From Vombatus ursinus (lineage: Eukaryota > Chordata > Mammalia > Diprotodontia > Vombatidae): 64,000 nucleotides of DNA. Under the pieces are notes generated by a model. That model was not told the origin of the DNA. It saw only the letters and a list, made by a program, of their open reading frames with translations, and searched no databases. The position numbers and the translations under genes were made by a program. This document shows positions 33,082 through 42,859 of the stretch, in pieces; positions within the stretch are counted from its first letter, which is position 1; each line of letters opens with the position of its first letter. The stretch spans positions 4,907,145-4,971,144 of the forward strand of contig NW_020954581.1 of the NCBI RefSeq assembly GCF_900497805.2, given 5' to 3'.

Positions 33082-33870
33082 CATTATTATTGTCAGTATG
33101 AAAGTCTAACTTATTTAAATCTTTTTTGAGACATCATGAGATATACTGAGATGGGGCCTCTCCAGATCCCCAATGTCTCTAGCAATATCAGAGTTAACAA
33201 TAGCTGCCTCCAAACTGGGAGTGGAATATCCTACGTGTTCCCTAACTAGCTTACATTGGTAGAGATACGGTCTCCCAACCCAGTCATGAGATTTAAGGGA
33301 TTCTTTCCATTGTATCACAAAGAAGGTCCTCCTTGTTTTAATATTGTGGTCCCCAATAAATCACAAAACAAGAGACAAAATGACAAAATAGGAGATGAAA
33401 TAGGAGAAGGCTATTTTCTGTTCTTTTAAGGGAAGGCTGACTAACCATGTTCCAAAGTGATTCTTCTGAGTGCTTCCATGGTAGACCATAAAAATTACTG
33501 CATACTTACAGGGACAGCTAAGATAAAGCCTTAGGACCTACTAGGAAGAGAGTTGGCTAAAAGTATGGGAACTGATTTGACCAGATGAACTAGGCTTAAT
33601 TTTATCTGTTATAAATTTCTCTGTTAATTTCTGATTGGAGACAAGAAAATACCATCTTAATCATTCTCACATCTCCTCCCATCACTCTTTCTGGTGTCCC
33701 CATAAAATCAGCAGTCCCTTGGCTATATTTTAGGTCTTTTCTCTTCTAGGCTGCCATGATAAAGTAGCAGTGATTACTGTTCTGAATCTGTTTTGTTGTA
33801 AAGTTGAGCCAAGGAGGAGCTAAGGATTAATTTTTATCTCTTTTCTTCTTTTCTCTTTTCATTTTTTCTA
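33082..33870. other. Unassigned, no gene seen
   Basis: No coding frame with a known domain and no repeat I can name. Confidence 0.45.
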
Positions 33871-33879
33871 TATTCCTTC

Positions 33880-33895
33880 CTCTCTCTCTCTCTCA

Positions 33896-33940
<45 letters not shown>
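33880..33940. repeat. (TC)n(CA)n microsatellite
   Basis: A TC tract followed by a long CA tract. The flanking pyrimidine-rich text to about 34030 is probably derived from it. Confidence 0.95.
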
Positions 33941-33942
<2 letters not shown>

Positions 33943-34149
33943 CTCTCCCCTCTCACTTGTCTCTCTATGACTCTCTGTCTGTTGCTCTGTTTGTTTCTCT
34001 ACATATCTTTGTCTCTCTTTGAATCTCTCCATTTGGAGACAAGAGTTCCATTTGACCTCATTCAGGCAGGACTCCCTAAGCCTAAAAGGTATCAATCTAT
34101 CATAGTTCTCTTTGCAGGAATAATTTGTTGCTTCTCATTTTTGGTAAAG

Positions 34150-35052
34150 AATTTATTGTTTATTAATTGGGGAATGATTTGTATTCTTATAAATTTGACT
34201 TAATTCTCTACTTATTTTAGAACTGAGGCCCTTATCAGAGAGACTGCTTGTAAAAAATCTCTGCCAATTTTCTATTTTCCTTCTAATCTTGGTTGCACTG
34301 GCTTTGTTTGTGCAAAATCTTTTCATTTTAATATAACCAAAGTTATCCATTTTGCGTTTTGTGATGTTCTCTATCTCCTGTTTGGTCATGAATTCTTGTT
34401 TTCCATAAATCTGATAGATAAACTATTCTTTGCTCTGCCAGTTTGTTTTTTATATCTAAATCATGAACCCATTTTGACTTTATTTTGGTATATGGAATGA
34501 GATTTTGGTCTGTGCCTAGTTTCTGCCATACTCTTTTCTAGTTTTTCCAGCAGTTTTTGTCAAATAGTGAATTCTTATCCCAGAAGCTGGGTCCTTTAGG
34601 TTTATCAAATAGTAAATTATTATAGCCATTAACTACTGTGTCTTGCATACTTAACTTATTCCACTGATCCATCACTCTACTTCTTAGCCAGTAACGAGGA
34701 GTTTTGATGATTGATGCTTTATAATATAAATTAAGATCTGGATCGCTAGGCCACCTTCTCCTGCATTTCTTTTCATTAGATATTATGGACTTTTTGCTAT
34801 TCCAAATGAATCTTATTATTATTATTTCTAGCTGTATAAAATAATTTTTGGATGGCACTGAATAAGTGAATTAGCTTAGATAGAATTGTCATTTTTATTA
34901 TATTAGCTCAGCCTACCCATGAGCAACTGATGTTTTTCCAGTTATTTAGATCTGACTTTATTTGTGTGAAAAGTGTTTTATAATTGTGTTCATATAGTTA
35001 CTGGGTTTGTTTCAGTAGGTAGACTCCTAAATATTTTATAATTTTATAAAAT
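34150..35052 (-). mobile_element. L1, inverted 5' segment
   Basis: Minus-strand L1 ORF2 after the RT core. The frame 34538-34858 encodes RFIWNSKKSIISNEKK, then YYKASIIKTPRYWLRSRVMD and QWNKL, and FDKPKGPSFWDKNSLFDK, matching the post-RT region of human ORF2. Its left end carries the complement of the same ~41 bp that begins the plus-strand segment at 35054. It therefore belongs to the L1 at 35053-35791 as an inverted 5' portion (twin priming). Confidence 0.85.
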
Positions 35053-35791
35053 TAAGTCAAATTTATAAGAATACAAGTCATTCTCTAATTGATAAATAGT
35101 CAAAGAATATGAACAGGCAGTTCTCAGATGAAGAAATTAAAGCCATCTATAGTCATATAAAAAAATGCTCTAAATCACTATTGATTAGAGAAATGCTAAT
35201 CAAAACAACTCTGAGGTACCATATCATACCTATTAGATTGGCCAACATGACAAAGCAGGAAAATGGTAAATGTTGGAGAAGATGTGGGAAAATTGGAACT
35301 CTAATGCATTGTTGGTGGAGTTGTGAAATGATCCAACCACTTTGGAGAGTAATTTGGAACTATGTCCAAAGGGCTATAAAAATGTACATGCCCTTTGACC
35401 CAGTAATAGTACTTCTAGGTCTGTATCCCAAAGAGATCATACAAATGGGAAAAGGACCAACATGTATAAAAACATTTATAGCAACTCTTTTTGTGGTGTC
35501 AAAGAATTGGAAATTAAGAAGATGCCCATCAATTGGGGAATGGCTGAACAAGTTGTTGTATATGAATATAATGGAATACTATTGTGGTATAAGAAATGAT
35601 TAGTAAAACTAATCTTCAGAAAAAACCTGGAAAGACTTGTATGCTCTGATGCTGAGTAAAGTGAGCAGAACCAGGAGAACGTTGTACACAGTAACAGCCA
35701 TGTTGTGGGATGACTAATATTGATAGACTTAGCCGTTCTCAGCAATGCAAGGATCTAGATATCTCTGAAGGCCTCATGACGGAAAATGCTA
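35053..35791 (+). mobile_element. L1, upright 3' segment, tail missing
   Basis: A 164-codon frame (35109-35603) covers the ORF2 C-terminal domain: MNRQFSDEEIKAIYSHIKKC, CWRRCGKIGTLMHCWWSC with cysteines and histidine in place, and WLNKLLYMNIMEYYCGIRND. It is the best-preserved ORF2 stretch in the window. The 3' UTR ends after 'ggaaaatgctatct' at 35791 and there is no A tail, so the 3' end was lost after insertion. Confidence 0.88.
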
Positions 35792-36405
35792 TCTCAGTTT
35801 CCTCTTGTAAAATTCAGATAATGTCACTTACCAGAGAGGATGGCACAGGAACAAATGAAGTGATTGATTCTTTGAATGTCGCTAACTCTTTTGGCAGGTC
35901 CATAAATAGCCTGATCCCTATTCTGTGTGAGTGCATGTATGTGTATGTGTGTGTGCATGTGTATGTTGTGGTGTGGTGAAGAGGTCAGTATTATTGGCTA
36001 TCACACATAAGCATACCATAAGCAACTTCACACTCACTAATTTGGTGAGATTGCCCTCTATCTGCTAAGTGATATCACTATGGAGTTGCTTCAGTGATTT
36101 TCATATATCTCTGGGCATCTTGGAAATGGATCAGAGCCCAGGGTATGCCCACAACATAAAAGCAGTAATTCTGCATATGAATATAGAAAAACAATATCCA
36201 CCTTAACTGAAAGCTACCTCCTAATAGCCATGTGCCCACAGAAGAGAAGAGATTATCCACAATTGCTAAAGTCATCACCATCACCTTCATCACCATCAAT
36301 ACCAATGAAATGTATCAAATGCCTACTTGTGCATGATAGGTGGTATATAGACAACAGGCATAATCCTAGGCCTCTGTGATTACATAAGGTAAGACAATAT
36401 AGTAA
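35792..36405. other. Unassigned, MIR-like start and TG-rich stretch
   Basis: The first 40 bases (cagtttcctcttgtaaaatt) resemble a plus-strand MIR. A TG-rich run lies at 35930-35975. No gene was seen. Confidence 0.45.
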
Positions 36406-36409
36406 CATC

Positions 36410-36522
36410 TCACCATTTTGTAAAGAATTAAAGTTTACAAATCACTTTTTGTATAATATCTTATTTGATTCTCACACCACCTCTTTAAGGAAATTTTTTT
36501 TTTTACATTTTACATTTTATAC
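36410..36522 (-). mobile_element. MIR, left part (interrupted)
   Basis: It shows 'gtttacaaatcactttttgt' and 'cttatttgattctcacacca', the complement of a MIR tail. The continuation appears at 39731 (gaaattgaggctcaaggtta), on the far side of the half-L1. Confidence 0.65.
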
Positions 36523-36702
36523 AAGTCAACAGCTTGCTAAAGGAGACCCCCAAAATACTGAATAAAATAACACCTTAAAAAATAGACTAACCCAAATGTC
36601 AAAAGAGGTCCAAAAAGCCAATGAGGAGAAGAATGCCTTCAAAAGCAGAATTGGCCAAATGGAAAAGGAAGTCCAAAAGCTCCCTGCAGAAAATACTTCC
36701 TT
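36523..36702 (+). repeat. Displaced ORF1 segment, near-copy of 37769-37950
   Basis: It opens with gtcaacagcttgctaaagga and runs through the 'agaggtccaaaaagccaatg' block exactly as 37769-37950 does, then fuses to 'ggatggcagagtaaaagcag', the 5' UTR. It precedes the element's own 5' end. Confidence 0.87.
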
Positions 36703-37528
36703 GGATGGCAGAGTAAAAGCAGTGACTTGTTTGAGCTGTCCCCCAAACCCCTCCAAATACCTATAAAATGGCTCTAAACAAATTTTAAAGCAGCAGAACT
36801 CACAAAAAGACAGAGTGAAACAAATTTCCAGCCCAAGACAACCCAGATGGTTTATCAGAAAGGTATATCGCGCTGGGCTGGGAGAGGAACGTAGTTTGGC
36901 GTGGGTACGCAGGCCATAGTGAACCTGGAGCAGGCCTCAGAGGACTGAATCACAGGCAGCTGTAGCAGTTTCCAGACTTCTCAACCCAAGAACACCAAAG
37001 ACAACTTAGAAGGTCAGTGGGAAAAGTCTGCTTCTGCAGTGAGAGAGAAATGAGGTCTCAGCCCGCTTTCCTGAGCATGGCCCCAGGGCAGCTGCTGCCT
37101 CCTGAGGTTCCAGTCCACAGACTAAGGGGGAATCAAGTGGCTGATCAGGGGAATTGCAGGGATCTCTTTGCCAGTGCTGAGGCAGGAATCTCTTGCTTTG
37201 CCCATGCTTGGATCTGGGTCACAGCTCTGATGGGGGGTCCTGGGGCAAAGAAGAGCTTGTAGTGGTGGTGAAGAGGAAATCCTCCTCACAGTTCCAAGAC
37301 AGAAAAGAGTGTTTGTGGTCACTCATAGATCAGAGCACAGGCCAAGAAAGGAGTAAACACCTTGCCCCTTATCATACCACCTTGGAAGAACTGAAAACTT
37401 ACAGGTCCCTAGAAGTATCTCTGAAAACAACTGTACAAACCCCCAAAGCTTGGGACAGTATGTTCTCCACATTGGAAGCAGACCTCTACCTTTAAAAAGC
37501 ATATATAACTCAAGTAATTGGCTGGGAC

Positions 37529-38607
37529 ATGAGTAAACCTCGCAAGAAGTATCAGACCATAGAATCTTTTTTGGTAACAAAGAAGATCAAAACATACAAC
37601 CAAAAGACAACAAAGTCAAAGCTCCTACATTCAAAGACTCCAATAAAAATCTGAATCAGTCCTAGGCCTTGGAGGAGCTCAAAAAGGATTTTGAGAAGCA
37701 AGTAAGAGAAGTAGAGGAAAAACTAGGAAGAGAAATGAGAGTGATGCAAGAAAATCATGAAAAACAAGTCAACAGCTTGCTAAAGGAGACCCAAAAAATA
37801 CTGAAGAAAATCACACCTTAAAAAAATAGACTAACCCAAATGTCAAAAGAGGTCCAAAAAGTCAATGAGGAGAAGAATGCCCTAAAAAGCAAAATTGGCC
37901 AAATGAAAAAGGAAGTCCAAAAGATTACTGAAGAAAATACTTCCTGAAAAATTAGAATAGAGCAATTGGAAGGTAGTGACTTTATGAGAAATCAAGACAC
38001 TGTAAAACAAATCCAAAAGAATGAAAAATTAGAAAATAATGTGAAATATCTCATTGGAAAAACAACTGACCTGGAAAATAAATCCAGGAGAGAGAATTTA
38101 AAAATTATTGGACTATCTGAAAGTCACGATCAAAAAAAGAGCCTAGACAGCATCTTTCAAGACATTATCAAGGAAAACTGCCCCAATATTTTAGAACCAG
38201 AGGGCAAAATGGAGATTGGAAAAATCCACCGATCAACTCCTGAAAGAGATCCCCAAAGGAAAACTCCTAGGAATATTGTAGCCAAATTCCAGAGTTCCCA
38301 GGTCAAGGAGAAAATATTACAAGCAGCCAGAAAGAAACAATTCAAGTATTGTGGAAACACAATCAGGATAACACAAGATTTAGCAGCTTCTACATTAAGG
38401 GACCACAGGGCATGGAATATAACATTCCGGAGGGCAAAGGAGATAGGATTACAACCAAGAATCACCTACACAGCAAAACTGAGTATAATCCTGCAGGGGG
38501 GAAAATGGTCATTCAGTGAAATAGAGGACTTTGAAGCATTCTTGATGAAAAGACCAGAACTGAACAGAAAATTTGACTTTCAAATACAAGACTCAAGTGG
38601 GACATGA
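37529..38607 (+). pseudogene. L1 ORF1 with intact RRM and C-terminal domain frame
   Basis: Start ATGAGTAAACCTCGC. The N-terminal coiled coil (ALEELKKDFEKQVREVEEKL in one frame near 37660-37725) is broken. From 37966 a 213-codon frame is open. Residues ~40-52 begin the RRM (SRRENLKIIGLSE), ~78-95 hold KMEIGKIHR, and ~102-110 hold PRNIVAKFQ. The C-terminal domain follows (AARKKQFKYCGNTIRITQDL; LQPRITYTAKLSIILQ). It aligns in order with human ORF1p (PIRLTADLS, FQPRISYPAKLSF). The best-preserved ORF1 here, still not a full gene. Confidence 0.87.
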
Positions 38608-38734
38608 AGAGGTAAACAGCAAGGAGAAATCATAAGAGACTTATTAAGGTTGAACTGTTTACATTCTGCATGGAAAGATGATATTTATAACTCATGAAAT
38701 CTTTGTCAGTATTAGGGTAGTTGAAGGGAACATT

Positions 38735-38775
38735 ATATGTATGTATATATATTATATATAGATATATAAAGATAG

Positions 38776-38822
<47 letters not shown>

Positions 38823-38832
38823 NNNNNNNNNN

Positions 38833-38886
<54 letters not shown>
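38735..38886. repeat. (GATA)n microsatellite with 10-N assembly gap
   Basis: A tatata lead-in followed by tandem agat units, interrupted at 38823-38832 by ten N. The true length is unknown. Confidence 0.95.
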
Positions 38887-39730
38887 TTGGAGGGACCAGG
38901 GTGAGTTGAAGATGAATATATATCTGGAGAATAAAATTAAGGGGTGAGAGAGGATTATACTGACAGAAGGAGAAAGGGAGAGGTTGAATGGGGTAAATTA
39001 TCTCACAAAAAAGAAAAGGCTCTTACAGTGGAGGGGAAACAGGGGAAGGTGAGAGGGAATGAGTGATTCTTATTCTCATAGGATTTGGCTTAAGGAGGGA
39101 ATAACATACATACTCAGTTGGGTATGGAAATCTATCTTCCCTACAGGAAAATAGGGGAGAAGGGGACAAGAGAGCAGGGGGCTGATAGAGGTGAAGGCAG
39201 ACTGGGGAGGGGGTAATCAAAAGCAAACACTTCTAAGGAAAGACAGGGTCAAAAGAGAGAACAGAACAAATGGGGGGTGGTATAGAATTAAGGGAAATAC
39301 ACTTAGTTTTTCACAACATGACCACTATGGAAGTGTATTGTGTGACTACACCTGTGTAACCAGTATTGAGTTGCTTGCCTTCTCAATTAAGGTGGGTGGG
39401 GAGGGAGGAAGGGAGAAAATTTGGAACCCAAAGTTTTAAAAACAAATGTTAAAAATTGTTTTCACATGCAACTGGGAAATAAAATATAGAGGCAATGGGG
39501 TGTAGAAATCTATCCTGCCCTACAGGAAAATTGAAGGGAAAGGAAAGAGATAAGAGGAGTGGAGTGAGATAGAGGAGAGGCCAGATTAGGGGAAGGGGTA
39601 TTCAGAATGGATGCCATCTTGGGGTGGGGGGGAGGGACAAGAGGAAGAGAAAATTTGGAACTCAAAATCTTGTGTAAATGAATGTTGAAAACTAAAAATA
39701 AATAAATAAAATCTGAAAAAAAAAGAAAAA

Positions 39731-39810
39731 GAAATTGAGGCTCAAGGTTAAATGCTAGGTTTCACTGACTCTAGGTACAGTTTTCTAACTACCCATGGTA
39801 TGTACTTTAG
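39731..39810 (-). mobile_element. MIR, right part
   Basis: 'gaaattgaggctcaaggtta' continues the MIR interrupted at 36522. Confidence 0.55.
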
Positions 39811-39839
39811 GTTGACATGGAGATATCCAAAAGAAATAC

Positions 39840-40040
39840 CAAACACCAAATAGCAAAATTCCAGAGTTTCCAGGTCAAGGAGAAAATATTGCAAGCATCT
39901 ACTTTAATGTAGAATTGGACCAGTATTATTAGAGTGGTTACTCCTTTCATCTGGGCAGAAGACATTAGAATAAGGTGCAAATGGATAGTCATAGACACAT
40001 ACAGTGTCACACCAAGTAAATAAAATGAATAATAGAGATA
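39840..40040 (+). mobile_element. Small L1 ORF1/spacer fragment
   Basis: 'caaattccagagtttccagg'-like text and 'tcaaggagaaaatattgcaa' match ORF1. After an internal loss, 'tattattagagtggttactc' matches the post-ORF1 spacer. It is followed by a microsatellite, as in the two half-L1 copies. Confidence 0.65.
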
Positions 40041-40046
40041 TGAAGA

Positions 40047-40150
40047 AATATATATATATGTATATATATATACATACACACGTATGGATGTATACATACA
40101 TACATTTATACATACACACACATATATGTAATATATATACATACATATAT

Positions 40151-40201
<51 letters not shown>

Positions 40202-40205
40202 ATTA
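40047..40205. repeat. (TA)n/(CA)n microsatellite
   Basis: tatata, tacatacaca and a long CA tract ending in TATATA. Frames in it on both strands are artefacts. Confidence 0.95.
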
Positions 40206-40354
40206 TGATGGAGATAATGGGAAGCAGTTTTGAGAGTTACATATCCATACCGGACAGAACATTGGGAAGTGTTCGGTTCTTATCTAACTCAGGAAGATTT
40301 CCATATAGTGGAAAGAATTTCACAATTGCTCACAAAGTAACTATTAGATGATTA

Positions 40355-40610
40355 GGGAGCTCTTGGAACATAGTGGGGTCTTAAGAAATAAATGCTGATT
40401 GAATGAATGAGTTGAATGCAGAGACACTGCAAATATACAACATGGCTTTTTAAAAACTATTATAAAAATGACAGTCAGCATTTGTATAGTGCCATAAAGT
40501 CCAAAAGTAATTTGATTATTGTGCTTTTATTTTGATTCAATAAGCTTTTTATTAAGCAGCTACTGTGTTCCAGACATGATGCTAGGTGAGGGAGAAGATA
40601 ATATGAATAT
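40355..40610. mobile_element. L2 end fragments, plus then minus
   Basis: 40355-40410 is a plus-strand tail (aataaatgctgattgaatga). 40535-40610 is a minus-strand end (ctttttattaagcagctact). Confidence 0.55.
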
Positions 40611-40627
40611 ATATAAGTACATACCCA

Positions 40628-40965
40628 TTAGAATGTAAGCTCCTTGAGGGTAGGGATATTTTCACTTTTTCTTTGTGTCCTCAGAGTCTAGCATAATTCC
40701 TAGACGGAAGGAAAGAAACAAACATTTAAGTGTCAATTATGTGCCAGGTACTGTGCTAAGTGCTTTAGACATATTATCACATCTGATCCTCACAAGAAGT
40801 TTTTATATTAATCTCATTTTACAGTTAAGGAAACTGAGGCAGATAGTGGTTAAGTGATTTACACATGGGTAGTAAATGTTTAAGTCTTGATCTGGACTCT
40901 GATCTTCCTATCCCTGCCTGTAACATAAAATCTCTTAATAAATGCTTGCTGATTGATTTGCTGAT
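40628..40965 (+). mobile_element. L2 tail split by a minus-strand MIR
   Basis: The L2 part has 'gaatgtaagctccttgaggg' and 'agagtctagcataattccta', then resumes at about 40930 (cttaataaatgcttgctgat). Between them, 40715-40905 is a minus-strand MIR (attatgtgccaggtactgtg; ctcattttacagttaaggaa). Confidence 0.72.
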
Positions 40966-41009
40966 CAATATAGTTTAATTCCCCAAGGGGTATCACTAGC
41001 ATCTAGGGA

Positions 41010-41340
41010 GATCAGGGAAAGTCTCATATGGAATATGGCCCATTAGTGAACTTTGAAACAAGCCAGGAATTCTTCTTTTTTTAGGGGGAGGCAATTGGGG
41101 TTAAATGACTTGCCCAGGGTCACACAGCTAGTAAGTGTCAAGTGTTTGGTCTGAGGCCAGATTTGAGCTCAGGTCCTCCTGACTTCAGGGCTGGTGCTCT
41201 ATCCACTGTGCCACCTAGCTGCCCCTGCAAGCCAGGAATTTTAAGAAGCAGAAGTGAGGAAGGAGTGCGTTCCAAGTGCGGTAGCAGGTGAAAGTAGGGC
41301 AGGGGAGTATTTTATAAATGGAAGTATAAAAGAGGTTCAA
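41010..41340 (-). mobile_element. L2 fragment split by a WSINE
   Basis: 'ttagtgaactttgaaacaag' on the left and 'agcagaagtgaggaaggagt' on the right are consecutive in a minus-strand L2. Confidence 0.65.
41072..41227 (-). mobile_element. WSINE1-type SINE with perfect 13-bp duplication
   Basis: Minus-strand copy: head gcagctaggtggcacagtgg, box B region gtcaggaggacctgagctca, 'gtgtgaccctgggcaagtca', and a short A/G tail. It is flanked by caagccaggaatt at 41059-41071 and 41228-41240, identical. Low divergence from the other copies suggests a fairly recent insertion. Confidence 0.94.
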
Positions 41341-41394
41341 AAAATGAGAGTAGTACAAACACTCATAGAAGACAATTCTCCCAACTATCCATGT

Positions 41395-41505
41395 CACCTA
41401 AGACAAGTCACTTCATCTCTCTAGAAATCAGTTTCCTTATCTGTAAATTCAATGGTTGAGCTAGGTGATCTCTAACGCTGAGCAGACGTATTTGAGATGC
41501 AGCGA
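41395..41505 (+). mobile_element. CORE-SINE fragment (MIR3-like)
   Basis: It shows 'cctaagacaagtcacttcat', 'cagtttccttatctgtaaat' and 'ttgagctaggtgatctctaa'. Confidence 0.65.
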
Positions 41506-41509
41506 ACTA

Positions 41510-42495
41510 GGGAGTGAGGGTCCAGTATGTGGGGAGTAGTCAGCAAAGTGCCTTAAGCCTGGTTAGTGGATTATGTGAATTATTTCAGGGTATCATTTCC
41601 CCTTCATCTTTTTATCTCTCCATTTCAATAAATGAACAAGTTGAAGAAGAGAAAACCTCTCTATCAGTTGAGAATCTTGGGATTACTTTACATTACTTGC
41701 TATTTCAGATGAACTTCAAATTAACAAGGTTTTATTACATTGAAATTGTGTTAAATCTCATTAGAAGGCGGCAGATATTTCATATCATTTGTATTATGAA
41801 CCTCTCACATGCAATAATAGAAGGCCATTGAAATATTAAGAGGGTAAATCTACCAAGTATTAGATGCCATGAAAATTCAAGAATTTTCAAGTATTATCAA
41901 ATTCAATGCCAAGGCTAATGCTAAAGAATACTGTGAAATAGATAAAACTGGACTTCAATGCCCCTTACCCTCTCCTTTTACTCTCATTTGGAAGTAACCC
42001 CTCTTATCTGAAGAGAAACATTCAATGGTCTGATATTACCTTGGGTTTGCCTAGTGTTATCACGTCAAATGCCCCACCTGGTTATACAATGCCCCTTGCT
42101 CAGAATAGTTCTTGTCTTTCCATTAAAACTTGACTTTTGTTCTGTTTCATTACTCTAGGGTTTGGCAGAACTATAACTATGACAGGTGAACTGGGACATG
42201 ATTGCAGGTCACCAACATTTACAGAGAATAAAATAAAAATTGATGATTTTAAAAGATCAAGGATCATAACCTTTAATTTTTTTCAACATTTTCATTCCTT
42301 CTGTGGGGTAGAAACTATCAAGAATAATTAGATGAACTAGGAAGCTACTAATTGGTATACTTCATTTTGCAATTAAATACCAAGAGAATTCCTCCTTGGC
42401 CCACTCCACCTTGCTCCTGCTCCTTTAGTGGACTGCCTAGAAGCAGTCCTGTGGTACAGGGTCTCTTTCTTTCTGTCTTTGTCTCTGTCTGTCTA
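41510..42495. other. Unassigned, no gene seen
   Basis: A 105-codon plus frame (41514-41831) has no recognisable domain. Otherwise featureless. Confidence 0.45.
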
Positions 42496-42496
42496 A

Positions 42497-42499
<3 letters not shown>

Positions 42500-42579
<80 letters not shown>

Positions 42580-42620
42580 AAATACACACACACATACATA
42601 CATACACACACACACACATG
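42500..42620. repeat. (CT)n(CA)n microsatellite
   Basis: A CT tract to 42554, then CA with a few interruptions to 42620. The 89-codon frames on both strands are artefacts. Confidence 0.96.
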
Positions 42621-42859
42621 ATGGTGTCACATGATCTCTCCCTCCCCAAGAATGGTTTTAGTACATATTTTGTGGCTCTTGCTTCTGGCTCCAAAATTAT
42701 CAACTGCGGCTTTGTGAACCTCTCCCCTTTCATAAGTCAAAAGAGTGCTTAAACAAAATAAAATATCCTCTTATGATATGGTACTTCATATTTTATCTCT
42801 GGTTATACAATGTCTTGACCTAAGTCGAGTGGTGGTAATATGAAGCATTACAAAGGACT

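Larger units (their letters stand above)
36523..39730 (+). mobile_element. Half-L1, second copy, with extra ORF1 fragment in front
   Basis: It lies inside a MIR. Order: an ORF1 coiled-coil piece (36523-36702), then a 5' UTR (36703-37528), ORF1 (37529-38607), GATA microsatellite (38735-38886) and spacer. A direct junction into the L1 3' UTR follows at about 39306 (acttagtttttcacaacatg). A duplicated spacer/3'-end module ends the element (39112-39487, then 39488-39730). It shares the ORF2 junction, the array position and the duplicated end with the copy at 13530-16430. ORF2 is wholly absent. An A-rich tail ends it. Confidence 0.88.

Noticed and set aside
33082-33870. Possible LTR or other retroviral remnant
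   Set aside because: I looked for paired terminal repeats and recognisable retroviral domains here and across the window and found none I could support.
39807-40184. Cysteine/valine- and tyrosine-rich minus frames of 125 and 92 codons
   Set aside because: They are translations of CA/TA microsatellites.
42348-42621. 89-codon frames on both strands
   Set aside because: Produced by the (CT)n(CA)n array.
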